Assembly (NCBI RefSeq): GCF_000290615.1
Contig: NZ_ALAS01000206.1
Span: 1-64,000, forward strand
Direction: 5' to 3'
Source of the DNA: Heyndrickxia coagulans DSM 1 = ATCC 7050
GTDB taxonomy: Bacteria > Bacillota > Bacilli > Bacillales > Bacillaceae_C
DNA: 64,000 nucleotides
Shown: positions 7,135 through 16,087 of the stretch, one piece after another
How the letters are laid out: every line of letters starts with the position of its first letter
Position numbering within the stretch: position 1 is the stretch's first letter
Made by a program: the position numbers and the translations under genes
The notes under the pieces: model-generated
Database searches by the model: none
Seen by the model: the letters and a program-made list of their open reading frames with translations, nothing else
What the model was told of the DNA's origin: nothing

Positions 7135-7510
7135 TTACTTGATCTTCCATTCTAAAAATTCGAGCCAGTTTCCGAATGGATCAGTTGCGTAAATACGCGC
7201 TGCTCCTGGGAGCTTGCCGTCTTCTGCCCACTTAACTTGATAGCGGGCAAACCTGTCTTTCAAGCTTTCGAGATTTCCGACTTCAAATGCAGGATGCGCT
7301 TTTTTGGCGGGTAAAAAAGGTTCTTCAATGCCGATATGGATTTGTATTTTTCCGTTTTGAAACCAGCAGCCACCGCGTTTTTTCAATTCTGCCGGTTTTT
7401 CAACTTCCGTAAATCCGAGGATTTCCGCGTAAAACTTTTTGGCTGTCTGTTCAACGTGGAGCAGCAAGCTGAACATGGTCAATTGCGATAAAATGAAATG
7501 CCACCCTCAT
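7135..7510 (-). pseudogene. VOC family (glyoxalase/bleomycin-resistance-like) protein, frameshifted
   Basis: From an ATG behind GGGAGGAGGG the frame gives MRVAFHFIAIDHVQLAAPR and then TGA. The adjacent frame continues EQTAKKFYAEILGFTEVEKPAELKKRGGCWFQNGKIQIHIGIEEPFLPAKKAHPAFEV...DPFGNWLEFLEWKIK. Together these make a normal single-domain VOC protein with the metal-site histidines of IDHVQLA and IHIG and the terminal Glu of LEFLEW. The break lies near 7447-7456. A frameshift in the gene or a sequencing error would explain it; translation from an internal start would lose strand one and a ligand. Confidence 0.7.
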
Positions 7511-7634
7511 CCCTCCTCCCCTTAATCTTACATTCCTTCTTTTATCATTTAAATAATGGCTTTTCATCTTAATTGATATGTTTTACTTATGAGTTAGCAC
7601 GCCCCGGCATGCTTTTTTCATGAGCCTGCCAGAA

Positions 7635-7672
7635 AAAAAGCACACGGGGGGGTAACCCGCCGTGCGCTTTGT
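7635..7672 (-). terminator. Rho-independent terminator of ppdK operon
   Basis: On the minus strand, AAAGCGCACGG pairs imperfectly with CCGTGTGCTTT and is followed by a T run. It lies about ten bases after the ppdK stop. Confidence 0.8.
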
Positions 7673-7682
7673 AAAAAATGAT

Positions 7683-10358
7683 TTATTTTGCAGCGACTGT
7701 CACTTTACCGGTGTCTTCTTTTTTGTTCCGGATGGTGGCCTGTGCAGCGGCGAGCCTTGCGAGCGGTACGCGGTAAGGCGAGCAGCTGACGTAGTTCAGG
7801 CCCGTTTTGTAGCAGAATTCGATCGAGCTTTTTTCACCGCCGTGTTCGCCGCAAATGCCGGTTTTCAAGCCCGGTTTTGTCTGGCGGCCGAGTTTGACGC
7901 CGGTTTCGACAAGTTTGCCGACGCCTTCCTGGTCAAGGACGGCAAACGGATTTTCCGGCAGCACTTTTTGCTCGATATACTGCTGCAAAAATTTTCCTTC
8001 CGCATCGTCGCGGCTGAAGCCGAATGTCGTTTGCGTTAAGTCATTCGTACCAAACGAGAAGAAATCGGCTTCTTCTGCAATTTGGTCTGCGGTAAGGGCG
8101 GCGCGCGGTATTTCGATCATCGTGCCGACTGTATAATCGAATTTCAAGCCCTTTTCCTCCATGACCTGATTCGCCATATCCGTCACGAGCGCGCGCATCC
8201 GTTTCAGCTCATTCACATGGCCGACAAGCGGAATCATAATTTCCGGCTGGACTTTTATTCCCTTTTGCAGGACGGCAGCGGCAGCGTAAAAAATTGCTTT
8301 GACCTGCATTTCGTAGATTTCAGGGAAAATCATGCCGAGCCGGCAGCCACGGTGGCCGAGCATCGGATTGAATTCAGCAAGATGCTGGACTTTTTTCAGC
8401 AAGTATTCTTTTTCTTCCAGTTCTTTTGAGCCTGGTGCCGTAAGCTGCAGTTTTGTTACTTCTACTAGCAGTTCTTCCTTATCCGGCAAAAATTCGTGCA
8501 TTGGCGGATCGAGCAGGCGGATCGTCACCGGATGGCCGGCCATTTCCTCAAAGATGCCTTCAAAATCGCCCTGCTGCATCGGAAGCAGTTTATCCAAAGC
8601 TTTTTCGCGCTCTTCCAAAGTCTCGGCGAGGATCATTTCCTGAACGATCGGCACGCGCTTAATGTCCATAAACATATGCTCCGTCCGGCAAAGGCCGATG
8701 CCGTCTGCACCGAATTCGAGCGATTTTTTCGCGTCCGCCGGGTTGTCGGCATTGGCGCGCACGCCGAGATCGCGCACCTCATCCGCCCATTCAAGCAGCG
8801 TTTTGAATTCGCCGGAAAGCTCAGGGTCGATCATCGGGACTTCGCCGAGCATCACTTCACCTGTCGAACCGTCGATCGTGATGACATCCCCGTAACGGAC
8901 AACCGTATCGCCGACCGTAAATTGTTCCGCTTTCAAATCAATTTTCAAAGATTCGCAGCCGCAGATGCATGCTTTCCCCATCCCGCGCGCGACAACCGCC
9001 GCATGGCTCGTCATCCCGCCGCGGCTTGTCACAACCGCCTGGGATGCAATAATGCCGTGAATATCATCCGGTGTCGTTTCGGGGCGGACTAAAATCACTT
9101 TTTTCCCTTCCTTGCCGAGCCGTTCCGCTTCATCAGCATCAAACACAACGGCGCCGGTAGCAGCTCCCGGGGATGCCGGCAGCCCTTTTGCAAGATGGTT
9201 TTTTGCCGCGGAATCATCAATACGGCGGTGTAAGAGCTGGTTCAACTGGTCCGGATCGACTCTTAAAAGCGCTGTCTTTTTATCGAGAATGCCTTCCTTC
9301 ACCATTTCAACGGCGATGCGGATTGCAGCCTGCGCCGTCCGTTTGCCGTTCCGGGTTTGCAGCAGGTACAGTTTGCCGCGTTCCACCGTAAATTCAATAT
9401 CCTGCATATCTTTGTAATGTTCTTCCAATAATTTGCTTGTTTTGACAAACTGGCGATACACTTCCGGCATGTCTTTTGCCAGCACCTGGATCGGCTGCGG
9501 AGTGCGGATGCCGGCGACGACATCCTCGCCTTGGGCATTGATTAAATATTCGCCGTACAGCACGCGTTCGCCTGTTGACGGGTTCCGTGTAAAAGCGACG
9601 CCGGTTCCGGAATCATCCCCCATATTTCCGAATACCATGCTTTGGATATTGACGGCGGTCCCGAGATGGTCCGGAATTTTATTCAGGCGGCGGTATACAA
9701 TGGCACGCTGGTTATTCCACGAATCGAAAACGGCATTTACGGCAAGGTACAGTTGCGTTTTCGGGTCTTGCGGAAAATCCTGTTTCGTATGTTTTTTAAC
9801 GATCTTTTTATAGCCTTCTATGATGTCTTTCCAGTCTTCCGCAGTCATTTCCGGATCAGCTGTATACCCTTTTTGTTCCCGGGTTTGTTCAAGCAAATGT
9901 TCGAAATGGTATACATCAATGCCGAGCACCACGTCAGAAAACATTTGGATAAACCGGCGGTACGAATCGTAGGCAAAGCGCGGATTGCCGGTCAGTTCCG
10001 CAACAGCTTCCACGGTCTCGTCGTTCATGCCAAGGTTCAGTACCGTATCCATCATCCCCGGCATCGAAAACACAGAGCCAGAGCGGACGGAGACGAGCAG
10101 CGGGTTCTCCTTGCCACCCAGTTTTTTGCCGGTTTTTTCTTCCAGTTTCAAAAGCGCTTCTTCCATTTGCGTTTCGACTGCACCCGAAATTTTTTTGCCG
10201 TTTGCATAATAGTCATTACATGCCTCGGTTGTAATCGTGAAGCCGAACGGCACCGGCAGGCCGATATTTGTCATTTCCGCCAGATTGGCTCCTTTGCCGC
10301 CAAGCAGGTCGCGCATATGGCTGTTCCCTTCGTTGAACAAGTAGACAAATTTTGTCAT
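7683..10358 (-). CDS. ppdK: Pyruvate, phosphate dikinase
   Basis: The cytosolic enzyme interconverts pyruvate + ATP + Pi with phosphoenolpyruvate + AMP + PPi. At 891 residues it has the full family length. The N-terminal ATP-grasp domain starts GGKGANLAEMTNIGLPVPFGF. The swivelling domain carries the phosphohistidine in GGMTSHAAVVARGMGKACICG (His452). The C-terminal TIM barrel includes GLCRTEHMF, MLGHRGCRLG and the CGEHGGE motif. It is the second gene of an operon with its regulator, overlapping it by ATGA. B. subtilis lacks this enzyme. The operon promoter carries a candidate CcpN operator, which would fit repression during growth on glucose. Confidence 0.97.
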   Translation of the reverse strand: MTKFVYLFNEGNSHMRDLLGGKGANLAEMTNIGLPVPFGFTITTEACNDYYANGKKISGAVETQMEEALLKLEEKTGKKLGGKENPLLVSVRSGSVFSMPGMMDTVLNLGMNDETVEAVAELTGNPRFAYDSYRRFIQMFSDVVLGIDVYHFEHLLEQTREQKGYTADPEMTAEDWKDIIEGYKKIVKKHTKQDFPQDPKTQLYLAVNAVFDSWNNQRAIVYRRLNKIPDHLGTAVNIQSMVFGNMGDDSGTGVAFTRNPSTGERVLYGEYLINAQGEDVVAGIRTPQPIQVLAKDMPEVYRQFVKTSKLLEEHYKDMQDIEFTVERGKLYLLQTRNGKRTAQAAIRIAVEMVKEGILDKKTALLRVDPDQLNQLLHRRIDDSAAKNHLAKGLPASPGAATGAVVFDADEAERLGKEGKKVILVRPETTPDDIHGIIASQAVVTSRGGMTSHAAVVARGMGKACICGCESLKIDLKAEQFTVGDTVVRYGDVITIDGSTGEVMLGEVPMIDPELSGEFKTLLEWADEVRDLGVRANADNPADAKKSLEFGADGIGLCRTEHMFMDIKRVPIVQEMILAETLEEREKALDKLLPMQQGDFEGIFEEMAGHPVTIRLLDPPMHEFLPDKEELLVEVTKLQLTAPGSKELEEKEYLLKKVQHLAEFNPMLGHRGCRLGMIFPEIYEMQVKAIFYAAAAVLQKGIKVQPEIMIPLVGHVNELKRMRALVTDMANQVMEEKGLKFDYTVGTMIEIPRAALTADQIAEEADFFSFGTNDLTQTTFGFSRDDAEGKFLQQYIEQKVLPENPFAVLDQEGVGKLVETGVKLGRQTKPGLKTGICGEHGGEKSSIEFCYKTGLNYVSCSPYRVPLARLAAAQATIRNKKEDTGKVTVAAK

Positions 10359-11176
10359 TTGAGCAGCTCCTCCCTGTTTTTGAACATTTCAATAATAAGG
10401 CTTGCTGTTTCCTCCACCGCTTTATTCGAAACATCAATGACCGGGCATCTGAGTCTCCGCATGATGTTCTCCGCGTAAACGAGTTCTTCATAAATCCGTT
10501 CAAAGCTCGCATAATTGGCGTCCGATTTTAAACCCATTGCCCTGATCCGTTCTTTCCGGATTTCATTCAGTTTCTCGGGCGAAATCATCAGCCCGATGCA
10601 CTTTTCCCGCGGGATGGAAAACAATTCATCAGGCGGCGCGATTTCCGGCACGATCGGGACATTCGCCACTTTAAAGCTGTGGTGCGCCAAATACATGGAC
10701 AACGGCGTTTTCGACGTCCGGGAGACGCCGAGCAGGACAATGTCCGCTTTTTTCAGCCCGGTTGGATCGCGCCCGTCATCATATTTCACGGCAAATTCAA
10801 TGGCTTCGATTTTTTTAAAGTATTCCTGATCCAGCTTGCGCATTAATTTCGGGCGATGGTACGGCTCCTTGTGAAACTTTTTCATAAAAGCTTCCATCAA
10901 CGGATTCATCAGGTCGACCGCAATAACCCCTTCTTCGCCGGCGCGGCGGTCAATGTATTCTTTCAAAGGGGTAACGACAATCGTGTAAGCAATGATGACA
11001 TTTTGTTTTTTTGCCGCCTCAATTACCGGTTCGATATCGTCTGTTTCTTCCACATGCGGGTGCCGCCTGATTTCAATGTGGCCGCCGTTAAACTGCGCAG
11101 CAACCGCTTTTACAACAAATTCAGCCGTTTCTCCGACCGAGTCCGAGATGATATGCACTATTTCTTTTTGTTCCAT
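10355..11176 (-). CDS. ppsR: Pyruvate, phosphate dikinase regulatory protein (DUF299)
   Basis: A bifunctional serine/threonine kinase and Pi-dependent phosphorylase that switches PpdK off and on by modifying the Thr next to the catalytic His. The 273-residue protein starts IVHIISDSVGETAEFVVKAVAAQF and carries the P-loop-like GVSRTSKTPLSMYLAH (about residues 150-165), both typical of DUF299. The B. subtilis homologue YqfL is encoded next to ccpN. Here the gene directly precedes ppdK with a four-base overlap, so it acts on the neighbouring product. The start ATG is the first in frame. Confidence 0.95.
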   Translation of the reverse strand: MEQKEIVHIISDSVGETAEFVVKAVAAQFNGGHIEIRRHPHVEETDDIEPVIEAAKKQNVIIAYTIVVTPLKEYIDRRAGEEGVIAVDLMNPLMEAFMKKFHKEPYHRPKLMRKLDQEYFKKIEAIEFAVKYDDGRDPTGLKKADIVLLGVSRTSKTPLSMYLAHHSFKVANVPIVPEIAPPDELFSIPREKCIGLMISPEKLNEIRKERIRAMGLKSDANYASFERIYEELVYAENIMRRLRCPVIDVSNKAVEETASLIIEMFKNREELLK

Positions 11177-11279
11177 GTATCGTTCCCATCCTTTTCGAAC
11201 CGGAAAATGGCTCCGTATGTATATGGTTTCTTTTCACTGCCCCTCCCGTATGCCACCAGTATATGCACTGTTTGGCAAA

Positions 11280-11312
11280 TGTGTTATACTTGTTGTTCAT
11301 TAGTATAACACA
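11280..11312. promoter_or_regulatory. Candidate CcpN operator, inverted repeat upstream of ppsR-ppdK
   Basis: Two perfect 11-base arms (TGTGTTATACT at 11280-11290 and its exact reverse complement at 11302-11312) are separated by 11 bases. Each arm fits the CcpN consensus TRTGHYATAYW as I recall it. On the minus strand the distal arm contains a TATACT -10-like box with TTCACG 17 bases upstream, so a bound repressor would cover the promoter. CcpN itself is not in the window. Confidence 0.7.
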
Positions 11313-11403
11313 TTCAAAAGGATGCGTGAACCATTTTACCGGTTTTTTTAAAAATTTTTATTATCATTCAAACGGGCAGCTGCTGTGCGCCGTTTAAAAA
11401 TCT

Positions 11404-12654
11404 TTATGCTGCCTGGCTTTCCCCGGCGCGGGTTTTTTCCCAGATCATCACCGTCCCGAGCACGCCAAAAAGCGAAAAGAACGCCGGGATTAAAAAGCCG
11501 TAATGGTAACCGGCCGCATCAGCAGCATTGAAATGGTCCAGCACTTTCCCAAACAAGCTCGGCAAAAGCACCGCGCTTAAAAAGCCGCCGGTATTGGCAA
11601 ATCCGGAAACCGATCCGACTTCCCTCACGTCAAAGGAGTGGCGGACGACCGCAAACGTCAGCGCGCTTGCACCATTGCCATATCCGATGACAAACATTAA
11701 AAGCACCGCGACAAATAACGGCGGTTTGCCCCCGCATAAAAAGAAAACCGTCCATGCGAGAAAAATCAGGGTTTGAATCAGCAAATACGGCTTCTTCCTT
11801 GAACCGAGCCTGCTTGCGATCCATCCGGTAACCGGCGCGCCGATAATGGCCCCGATTAATCCTGTCATGACCAGCTGGCTCGCTTCCGGGCGGTCCATGC
11901 CGAAAATATGCATCCCGTACGGCACTGCCCATGTGCCGATAAAACCAACATATGTGCCGACAAGGCCGAAATGGCATAAAAAGGCAGCCCACGCCTGCCT
12001 GCTTTTCAGGATGCGTTTTAGTACCAACAGCATTTTTTCATGGCGGACTTTCGCATGCGCATGTGCTCCCCCTTCCCGTTTTTGCGGCAGCCGGATAAGC
12101 ACGGCATACAGCATCACAGTACTTGCAAGCAGCAGGATGCCGGTTACAAAAAACGGCAGGCGCCATCCTGAAGCTGATATCCATGCTGTCAGCGGAACGG
12201 TTGCGAGCAAAGAACCCACGCTTCCGGCCATGCCGGCATAACCGATCAGCCCGACAAACTCTTTCGCATAAAACCACTGGCTTAAGATCAGGACAAGATT
12301 AATCCAAATGGCCGCATCCCCCATGCCGGCGAGCACCCGGGATATGAGCAGGCACGCTTCATTCGGCGAGATGCTGTATAAGAACGTGCCGATGCCGCTA
12401 AATAAAGTGCCTGTAACCAGAAAAATATTCGGCCCGAACCGGTCGGAAAACATCCCAATCGGAATTTGCAGCCCCGCATAAGCGAGAAACTGCACACCTG
12501 TCAACAAACCGATGACGGACGCTGTCAAATGAAACTCGCTCATCAGTTTATCCGGAATCAAGCCCGGTGCCGTTCGCTGGCTGACAATCACCATATAGGA
12601 AAACAGCACCGCGAAAAAAACAATCCATCTGTACTTGCTTTTTTGTCTGTCCAA
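11404..12654 (-). CDS. MFS transporter (sugar acid/anion-like), substrate unknown
   Basis: A 416-residue membrane protein with 12 predicted helices. The MFS signature between helices 2 and 3 reads IGMFSDRFGPN and its second-half counterpart WIASRLGSRKKP. The central loop is basic (LPQKREGGAHAHAKVRHEK). The N-terminal helix with VIVSQRTAPGLIPDKLMSEFHLT resembles the organic anion/phosphate transporter-like part of the MFS, but substrate cannot be assigned. The TTG start follows AGGGG at nine bases. It is monocistronic and separated from its neighbours by terminators. Confidence 0.85.
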   Translation of the reverse strand: MDRQKSKYRWIVFFAVLFSYMVIVSQRTAPGLIPDKLMSEFHLTASVIGLLTGVQFLAYAGLQIPIGMFSDRFGPNIFLVTGTLFSGIGTFLYSISPNEACLLISRVLAGMGDAAIWINLVLILSQWFYAKEFVGLIGYAGMAGSVGSLLATVPLTAWISASGWRLPFFVTGILLLASTVMLYAVLIRLPQKREGGAHAHAKVRHEKMLLVLKRILKSRQAWAAFLCHFGLVGTYVGFIGTWAVPYGMHIFGMDRPEASQLVMTGLIGAIIGAPVTGWIASRLGSRKKPYLLIQTLIFLAWTVFFLCGGKPPLFVAVLLMFVIGYGNGASALTFAVVRHSFDVREVGSVSGFANTGGFLSAVLLPSLFGKVLDHFNAADAAGYHYGFLIPAFFSLFGVLGTVMIWEKTRAGESQAA

Positions 12655-12740
12655 TCTGCTCTACCCCTGTTTTATTTGTAATTTATTACTATTATAATCT
12701 ATTTTTGCGCAAAAACATTTTCAATTTTCAAATCCGCATA

Positions 12741-12769
12741 AAAAAACTCCCGGCGCGGGAGTTTTTTTA
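12741..12769. terminator. Bidirectional terminator
   Basis: Stem ACTCCCG / CGGGAGT with flanking A6 and T7 runs. It overlaps the last codons of the leftward secreted-protein gene and lies upstream of the MFS start, so it serves the secreted-protein gene. Confidence 0.8.
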
Positions 12770-13531
12770 TGCATTTGCCGGCTGCCATTTGGCACGGACC
12801 AGGATCCATTTGCCGTCTTCAAAATACCATGTTGCCTTGACATCGCCCAGTTTATCTGCATGATAGGCGCCGCTTATTTGCTGGTAACCTTCGAGCCCGC
12901 ATCCTTTTTTGCCTTTTATTTTCACCGGTTTGTAAACCGCCACCGGATCGATCATCAGTTCAAACGGTTCATTGAGCATTCCATCCTTTTGATAAATGCC
13001 GAGCCGGATATAATCTTTTTTCCGTTTTCTTAAATCAATCAGGAATGTTTCGTTCGTATTTTCAATGTTAAGCCTTGCCGACAGGGCATTTTCAAATTTG
13101 CCGCTAAGCTTTAACACGGGCGGCATCGGCAAATATTTTAAAATGCCGCCTTTCAGCGTATCGAGGCGGTACTGGTTTATGCCCCCGCTTCCGCCGCTGT
13201 TGCTTGATCCGAGCATGTCCTTTACACCGTCATGGTTGAGGTCTTTGAACCGGATTTCCGGTTCATACCCGGGCTCATACGGCAGTTTATATTTCTTTCC
13301 TTCCGACGCGGCAATCCGCGCCCAAATCTTTTTCATATACGGGCTGCCAGCAGCAAACGGGATGCCTTCCAGTATAATCGCATCCTTTTTTCCGTCCCCG
13401 GTTACATCCGCCTCATACCGGTGAATCACCATTTTGCCGGCTTTCGTCTTCCCGCCCGCGTCCGCGATCACAACCGTGCCGGCTGCCATAAACCATAATG
13501 CGAGCAGTGCAAGCATGTATTCTTTTTTCAT
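12767..13531 (-). CDS. Secreted VCBS/FG-GAP-like protein with Ca-binding repeats
   Basis: This 254-residue protein starts with a signal peptide (MKKEYMLALLALWFMAAGTVVIADA). It then has two EF-hand-like calcium loops, YEADVTGDGKKDAI and RFKDLNHDGVKDML, as in VCBS/FG-GAP proteins. The C-terminal GDVKATWYFEDGKWILVRAKW is typical of a family of exported Bacillus hypothetical proteins. No enzymatic motif is visible. The chosen ATG follows GGGGTGAG; the longer open frame upstream reaches into the parC terminator and lacks a signal peptide. Confidence 0.75.
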   Translation of the reverse strand: MKKEYMLALLALWFMAAGTVVIADAGGKTKAGKMVIHRYEADVTGDGKKDAIILEGIPFAAGSPYMKKIWARIAASEGKKYKLPYEPGYEPEIRFKDLNHDGVKDMLGSSNSGGSGGINQYRLDTLKGGILKYLPMPPVLKLSGKFENALSARLNIENTNETFLIDLRKRKKDYIRLGIYQKDGMLNEPFELMIDPVAVYKPVKIKGKKGCGLEGYQQISGAYHADKLGDVKATWYFEDGKWILVRAKWQPANA

Positions 13532-13604
13532 CTTCTCACCCCGCATCCGTTTTCCTTTAGGATACGCCGCAAGAATAGAATTATGTAAAACTTGCCTGAA
13601 GATG

Positions 13605-13640
13605 AAAAAAGTGTTTGCCGAAAACGGCAAACACTTTTTT
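13605..13640. terminator. Bidirectional terminator after parC
   Basis: Perfect 16-base stem (A6 GTGTTTGCCG / CGGCAAACAC T6) with an AAAA loop. It reaches the parC stop codon. Confidence 0.9.
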
Positions 13641-16087
13641 CAATCGTTTTCTTCCGCGGCAGCCTCTTCCGGTTCCTGCTTCCATACTTCTGCCACTGTC
13701 CCGTTTTCTTCTTCATCAATGGCAAATGAGCCATTTGAATAACGGTCATGGTCGCGCAAGTCATGGAGTGGAATGTCTTCCTGATGCCCTTTTTCCGTTA
13801 CGACCGAGACGGTTTCCCCATTGCCTGCAATCACGGCCCCGGCGATCCGGTGCGGATGGGCTTTTAATTCGCGCAGCATGAGGACGCCGCGTTTGGCCCG
13901 GCTTGTTTTGTCAAATTCGGACACTTTCATCTTCTTGACGGCGCCTCTTTGAGTGGCAATGAAAACTTTATCTTTTTCCGGATCTTCAATGATTTTCCCG
14001 CTAACGAGCCGGTCGCCTTCTTTCAGGTTCATGCCTTTTACCCCTGCTGCCCGCTGGCCGACAACGCTGATTTCCGCTTCATCAAACCGGAGCCCGTAAC
14101 CGAGGCGGGAAGCGAGGAAGACTTCTTTCGAGCCGTCTGTCAGGTGGACATCGACCACTTCATCATCGCCCTTTAAGTTTATTGCGACAAGGGCTTTCGA
14201 ATAGCGCTGTGCCTGGTACTGCTGCAATTCCGTTTTCTTCGCCATGCCGTTTTTCGTAAAAAACAAAATAAACTGCGGCTGGTTGAAATCTTCAATCGGG
14301 AGCACTTTGATGATGCTTTCATCGCGCTCAAGCGCCACAAGATTGGAAACATGCTGCCCGAGATCTTTCCAGCGGATATCCGGCAGTTCATGGACCGGCA
14401 AATAGATATAGCTCCCTTTATTTGTGAAAAGCAGCACCGTCTGGACGGTATTGAGCTGCCGTTTAAAGAGCAGGCGGTCGCTGTCTTTAATAGCAAGGTC
14501 CCGGCCGTTTGAAGCGGTGTAAGAACGGATGCTTGTCCGTTTAATATAACCATCTTTCGTAATGGTGACCATCACATCTTCATTCGGGATCATTGCTTCC
14601 AGATTGATTTTTAGTTCCTGTATTTCCGCTTCAATCGTTGTCCTTCTGTTATCGGCGTATTTTTTCCGGATTTCTCTCAGTTCTTTTTTGATTACCGTGA
14701 ACAGTTTTTTCTCGCTGGATAAAATCGCGAGATAGGTCTCAATTTTTTTCTCAAGGTCTTCCGCTTCATTCTGCAGCGTCGTAATATCCGTATTGGTCAG
14801 GCGGTAGAGCTGCAGCGTGACGATCGCTTCAGCCTGGGGCTCGGTAAAATCAAACTTTGCGATTAAGTTCGCTTTGGCATCTTTTTTATCTTTGGATGCC
14901 CGAATCGCCGCAATGACTTTATCGAGAATGGAAAGTGCCTTCATCAGGCCGTCGACAATATGCTTGCGGTCACGTGCTTTTTTGAGATCGAATGCCGTCC
15001 TTCTTGTGACCACTTCTTTCTGGTGTTCAATATAAGCATCAAGCAATTCGCGGAGTCCCATCAGCTGCGGGCGGCGGTTATGGATGGCCACCATATTGAA
15101 ATTGTAGGAAACCTGGAGATCGGTGTTTTTAAATAAATAATTCAGGACGCTGTCTGCATCCGCATCTTTTTTCAGTTCGATCACAATCCGGAGCCCGGTC
15201 CGGTCAGTTTCATCACGGACTTCGGAAATGCCTTCCACTTTCCGGTCAATCCGGAGCTCGTCGATTTTTTTGACAAGATTGGCTTTATTGACTTCATAAG
15301 GAATCTCTGCGATGACAATCTGCTTCCGCCCGCCGCGGATCTCTTCAATCGATGTCCTGCCTCTTACGACCATTTTGCCTTTGCCAGTTTCATATGCTTT
15401 TTTAATCCCGTCAATTCCCTGGACAATGCCGCCTGTTGGAAAATCAGGGCCTTTTATGACCGCCATCAGGTCGTCCACCGTGCAATCCGGGTTTTCCATC
15501 CGCATGATGGCCCCGTCAATGATCTCCCCGAGGTGGTGCGGCGGAATTTCGGTTGCATATCCGGCCGAGATGCCGGTCGAGCCGTTCACCAGCAGGTTGG
15601 GAAACCGGGCGGGCAGCACAACCGGCTCATTTGCGGTATCATCGAAATTCGGGATAAATTTAACCGTTTCTTTATCAATATCATGAAGGAGTTCGGATGC
15701 AATCGGGGCGAGCCTTGCTTCCGTATACCGCATGGCCGCGGCCGGGTCGCCGTCAATGCTCCCGTTATTGCCGTGCATCTCGATGAGCACATTTCGCAGC
15801 TTCCAGTCCTGGCTCATCCGCACCATCGCTTCATAAACGGAAGAATCCCCGTGCGGATGGTAGTTGCCGATGACGTTGCCGACCGTTTTTGCCGATTTCC
15901 GGAAATGCTTGTCAGCGGTGTTCCCCTCTACATGCATCGCATACAGAATCCGCCGCTGCACCGGCTTCAGGCCGTCCCGCGCATCCGGAAGGGCACGATC
16001 CTGGATAATATATTTGCTGTACCGGCCGAAGCGGTCGCCCAGCACCTCTTCCAAAGGCAAATCTTGAAAACGTTCAGCCGTCTTCAT
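13640..16087 (-). CDS. parC: DNA topoisomerase IV subunit A
   Basis: The DNA-cleaving subunit of topoisomerase IV, which decatenates daughter chromosomes. The 815-residue protein has the winged-helix/tower core from [21 protein letters not shown] through the catalytic tyrosine segment [14 protein letters not shown] (Tyr near residue 120), then a coiled coil around residues 430-490 and C-terminal beta-propeller blades. It contains [19 protein letters not shown], the quinolone-resistance region, with the Ser of GDSSVY present. The first ATG overlaps the parE stop by four bases (ATGA), indicating coupled translation. Synteny with yneT and plsY equals B. subtilis. Confidence 0.97.
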   Translation of the reverse strand: MKTAERFQDLPLEEVLGDRFGRYSKYIIQDRALPDARDGLKPVQRRILYAMHVEGNTADKHFRKSAKTVGNVIGNYHPHGDSSVYEAMVRMSQDWKLRNVLIEMHGNNGSIDGDPAAAMRYTEARLAPIASELLHDIDKETVKFIPNFDDTANEPVVLPARFPNLLVNGSTGISAGYATEIPPHHLGEIIDGAIMRMENPDCTVDDLMAVIKGPDFPTGGIVQGIDGIKKAYETGKGKMVVRGRTSIEEIRGGRKQIVIAEIPYEVNKANLVKKIDELRIDRKVEGISEVRDETDRTGLRIVIELKKDADADSVLNYLFKNTDLQVSYNFNMVAIHNRRPQLMGLRELLDAYIEHQKEVVTRRTAFDLKKARDRKHIVDGLMKALSILDKVIAAIRASKDKKDAKANLIAKFDFTEPQAEAIVTLQLYRLTNTDITTLQNEAEDLEKKIETYLAILSSEKKLFTVIKKELREIRKKYADNRRTTIEAEIQELKINLEAMIPNEDVMVTITKDGYIKRTSIRSYTASNGRDLAIKDSDRLLFKRQLNTVQTVLLFTNKGSYIYLPVHELPDIRWKDLGQHVSNLVALERDESIIKVLPIEDFNQPQFILFFTKNGMAKKTELQQYQAQRYSKALVAINLKGDDEVVDVHLTDGSKEVFLASRLGYGLRFDEAEISVVGQRAAGVKGMNLKEGDRLVSGKIIEDPEKDKVFIATQRGAVKKMKVSEFDKTSRAKRGVLMLRELKAHPHRIAGAVIAGNGETVSVVTEKGHQEDIPLHDLRDHDRYSNGSFAIDEEENGTVAEVWKQEPEEAAAEEND

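Noticed and set aside
7662..8039. Rightward open frames antisense to ppdK (several of 60-280 codons between 7.66 and 10.5 kb)
   Set aside because: They mirror the codon structure of ppdK, lack ribosome sites and show no recognisable protein features.
13532..13630. Longer N-terminus for the secreted Ca-binding-repeat protein
   Set aside because: It reaches into the parC terminator and would place the signal peptide internally.
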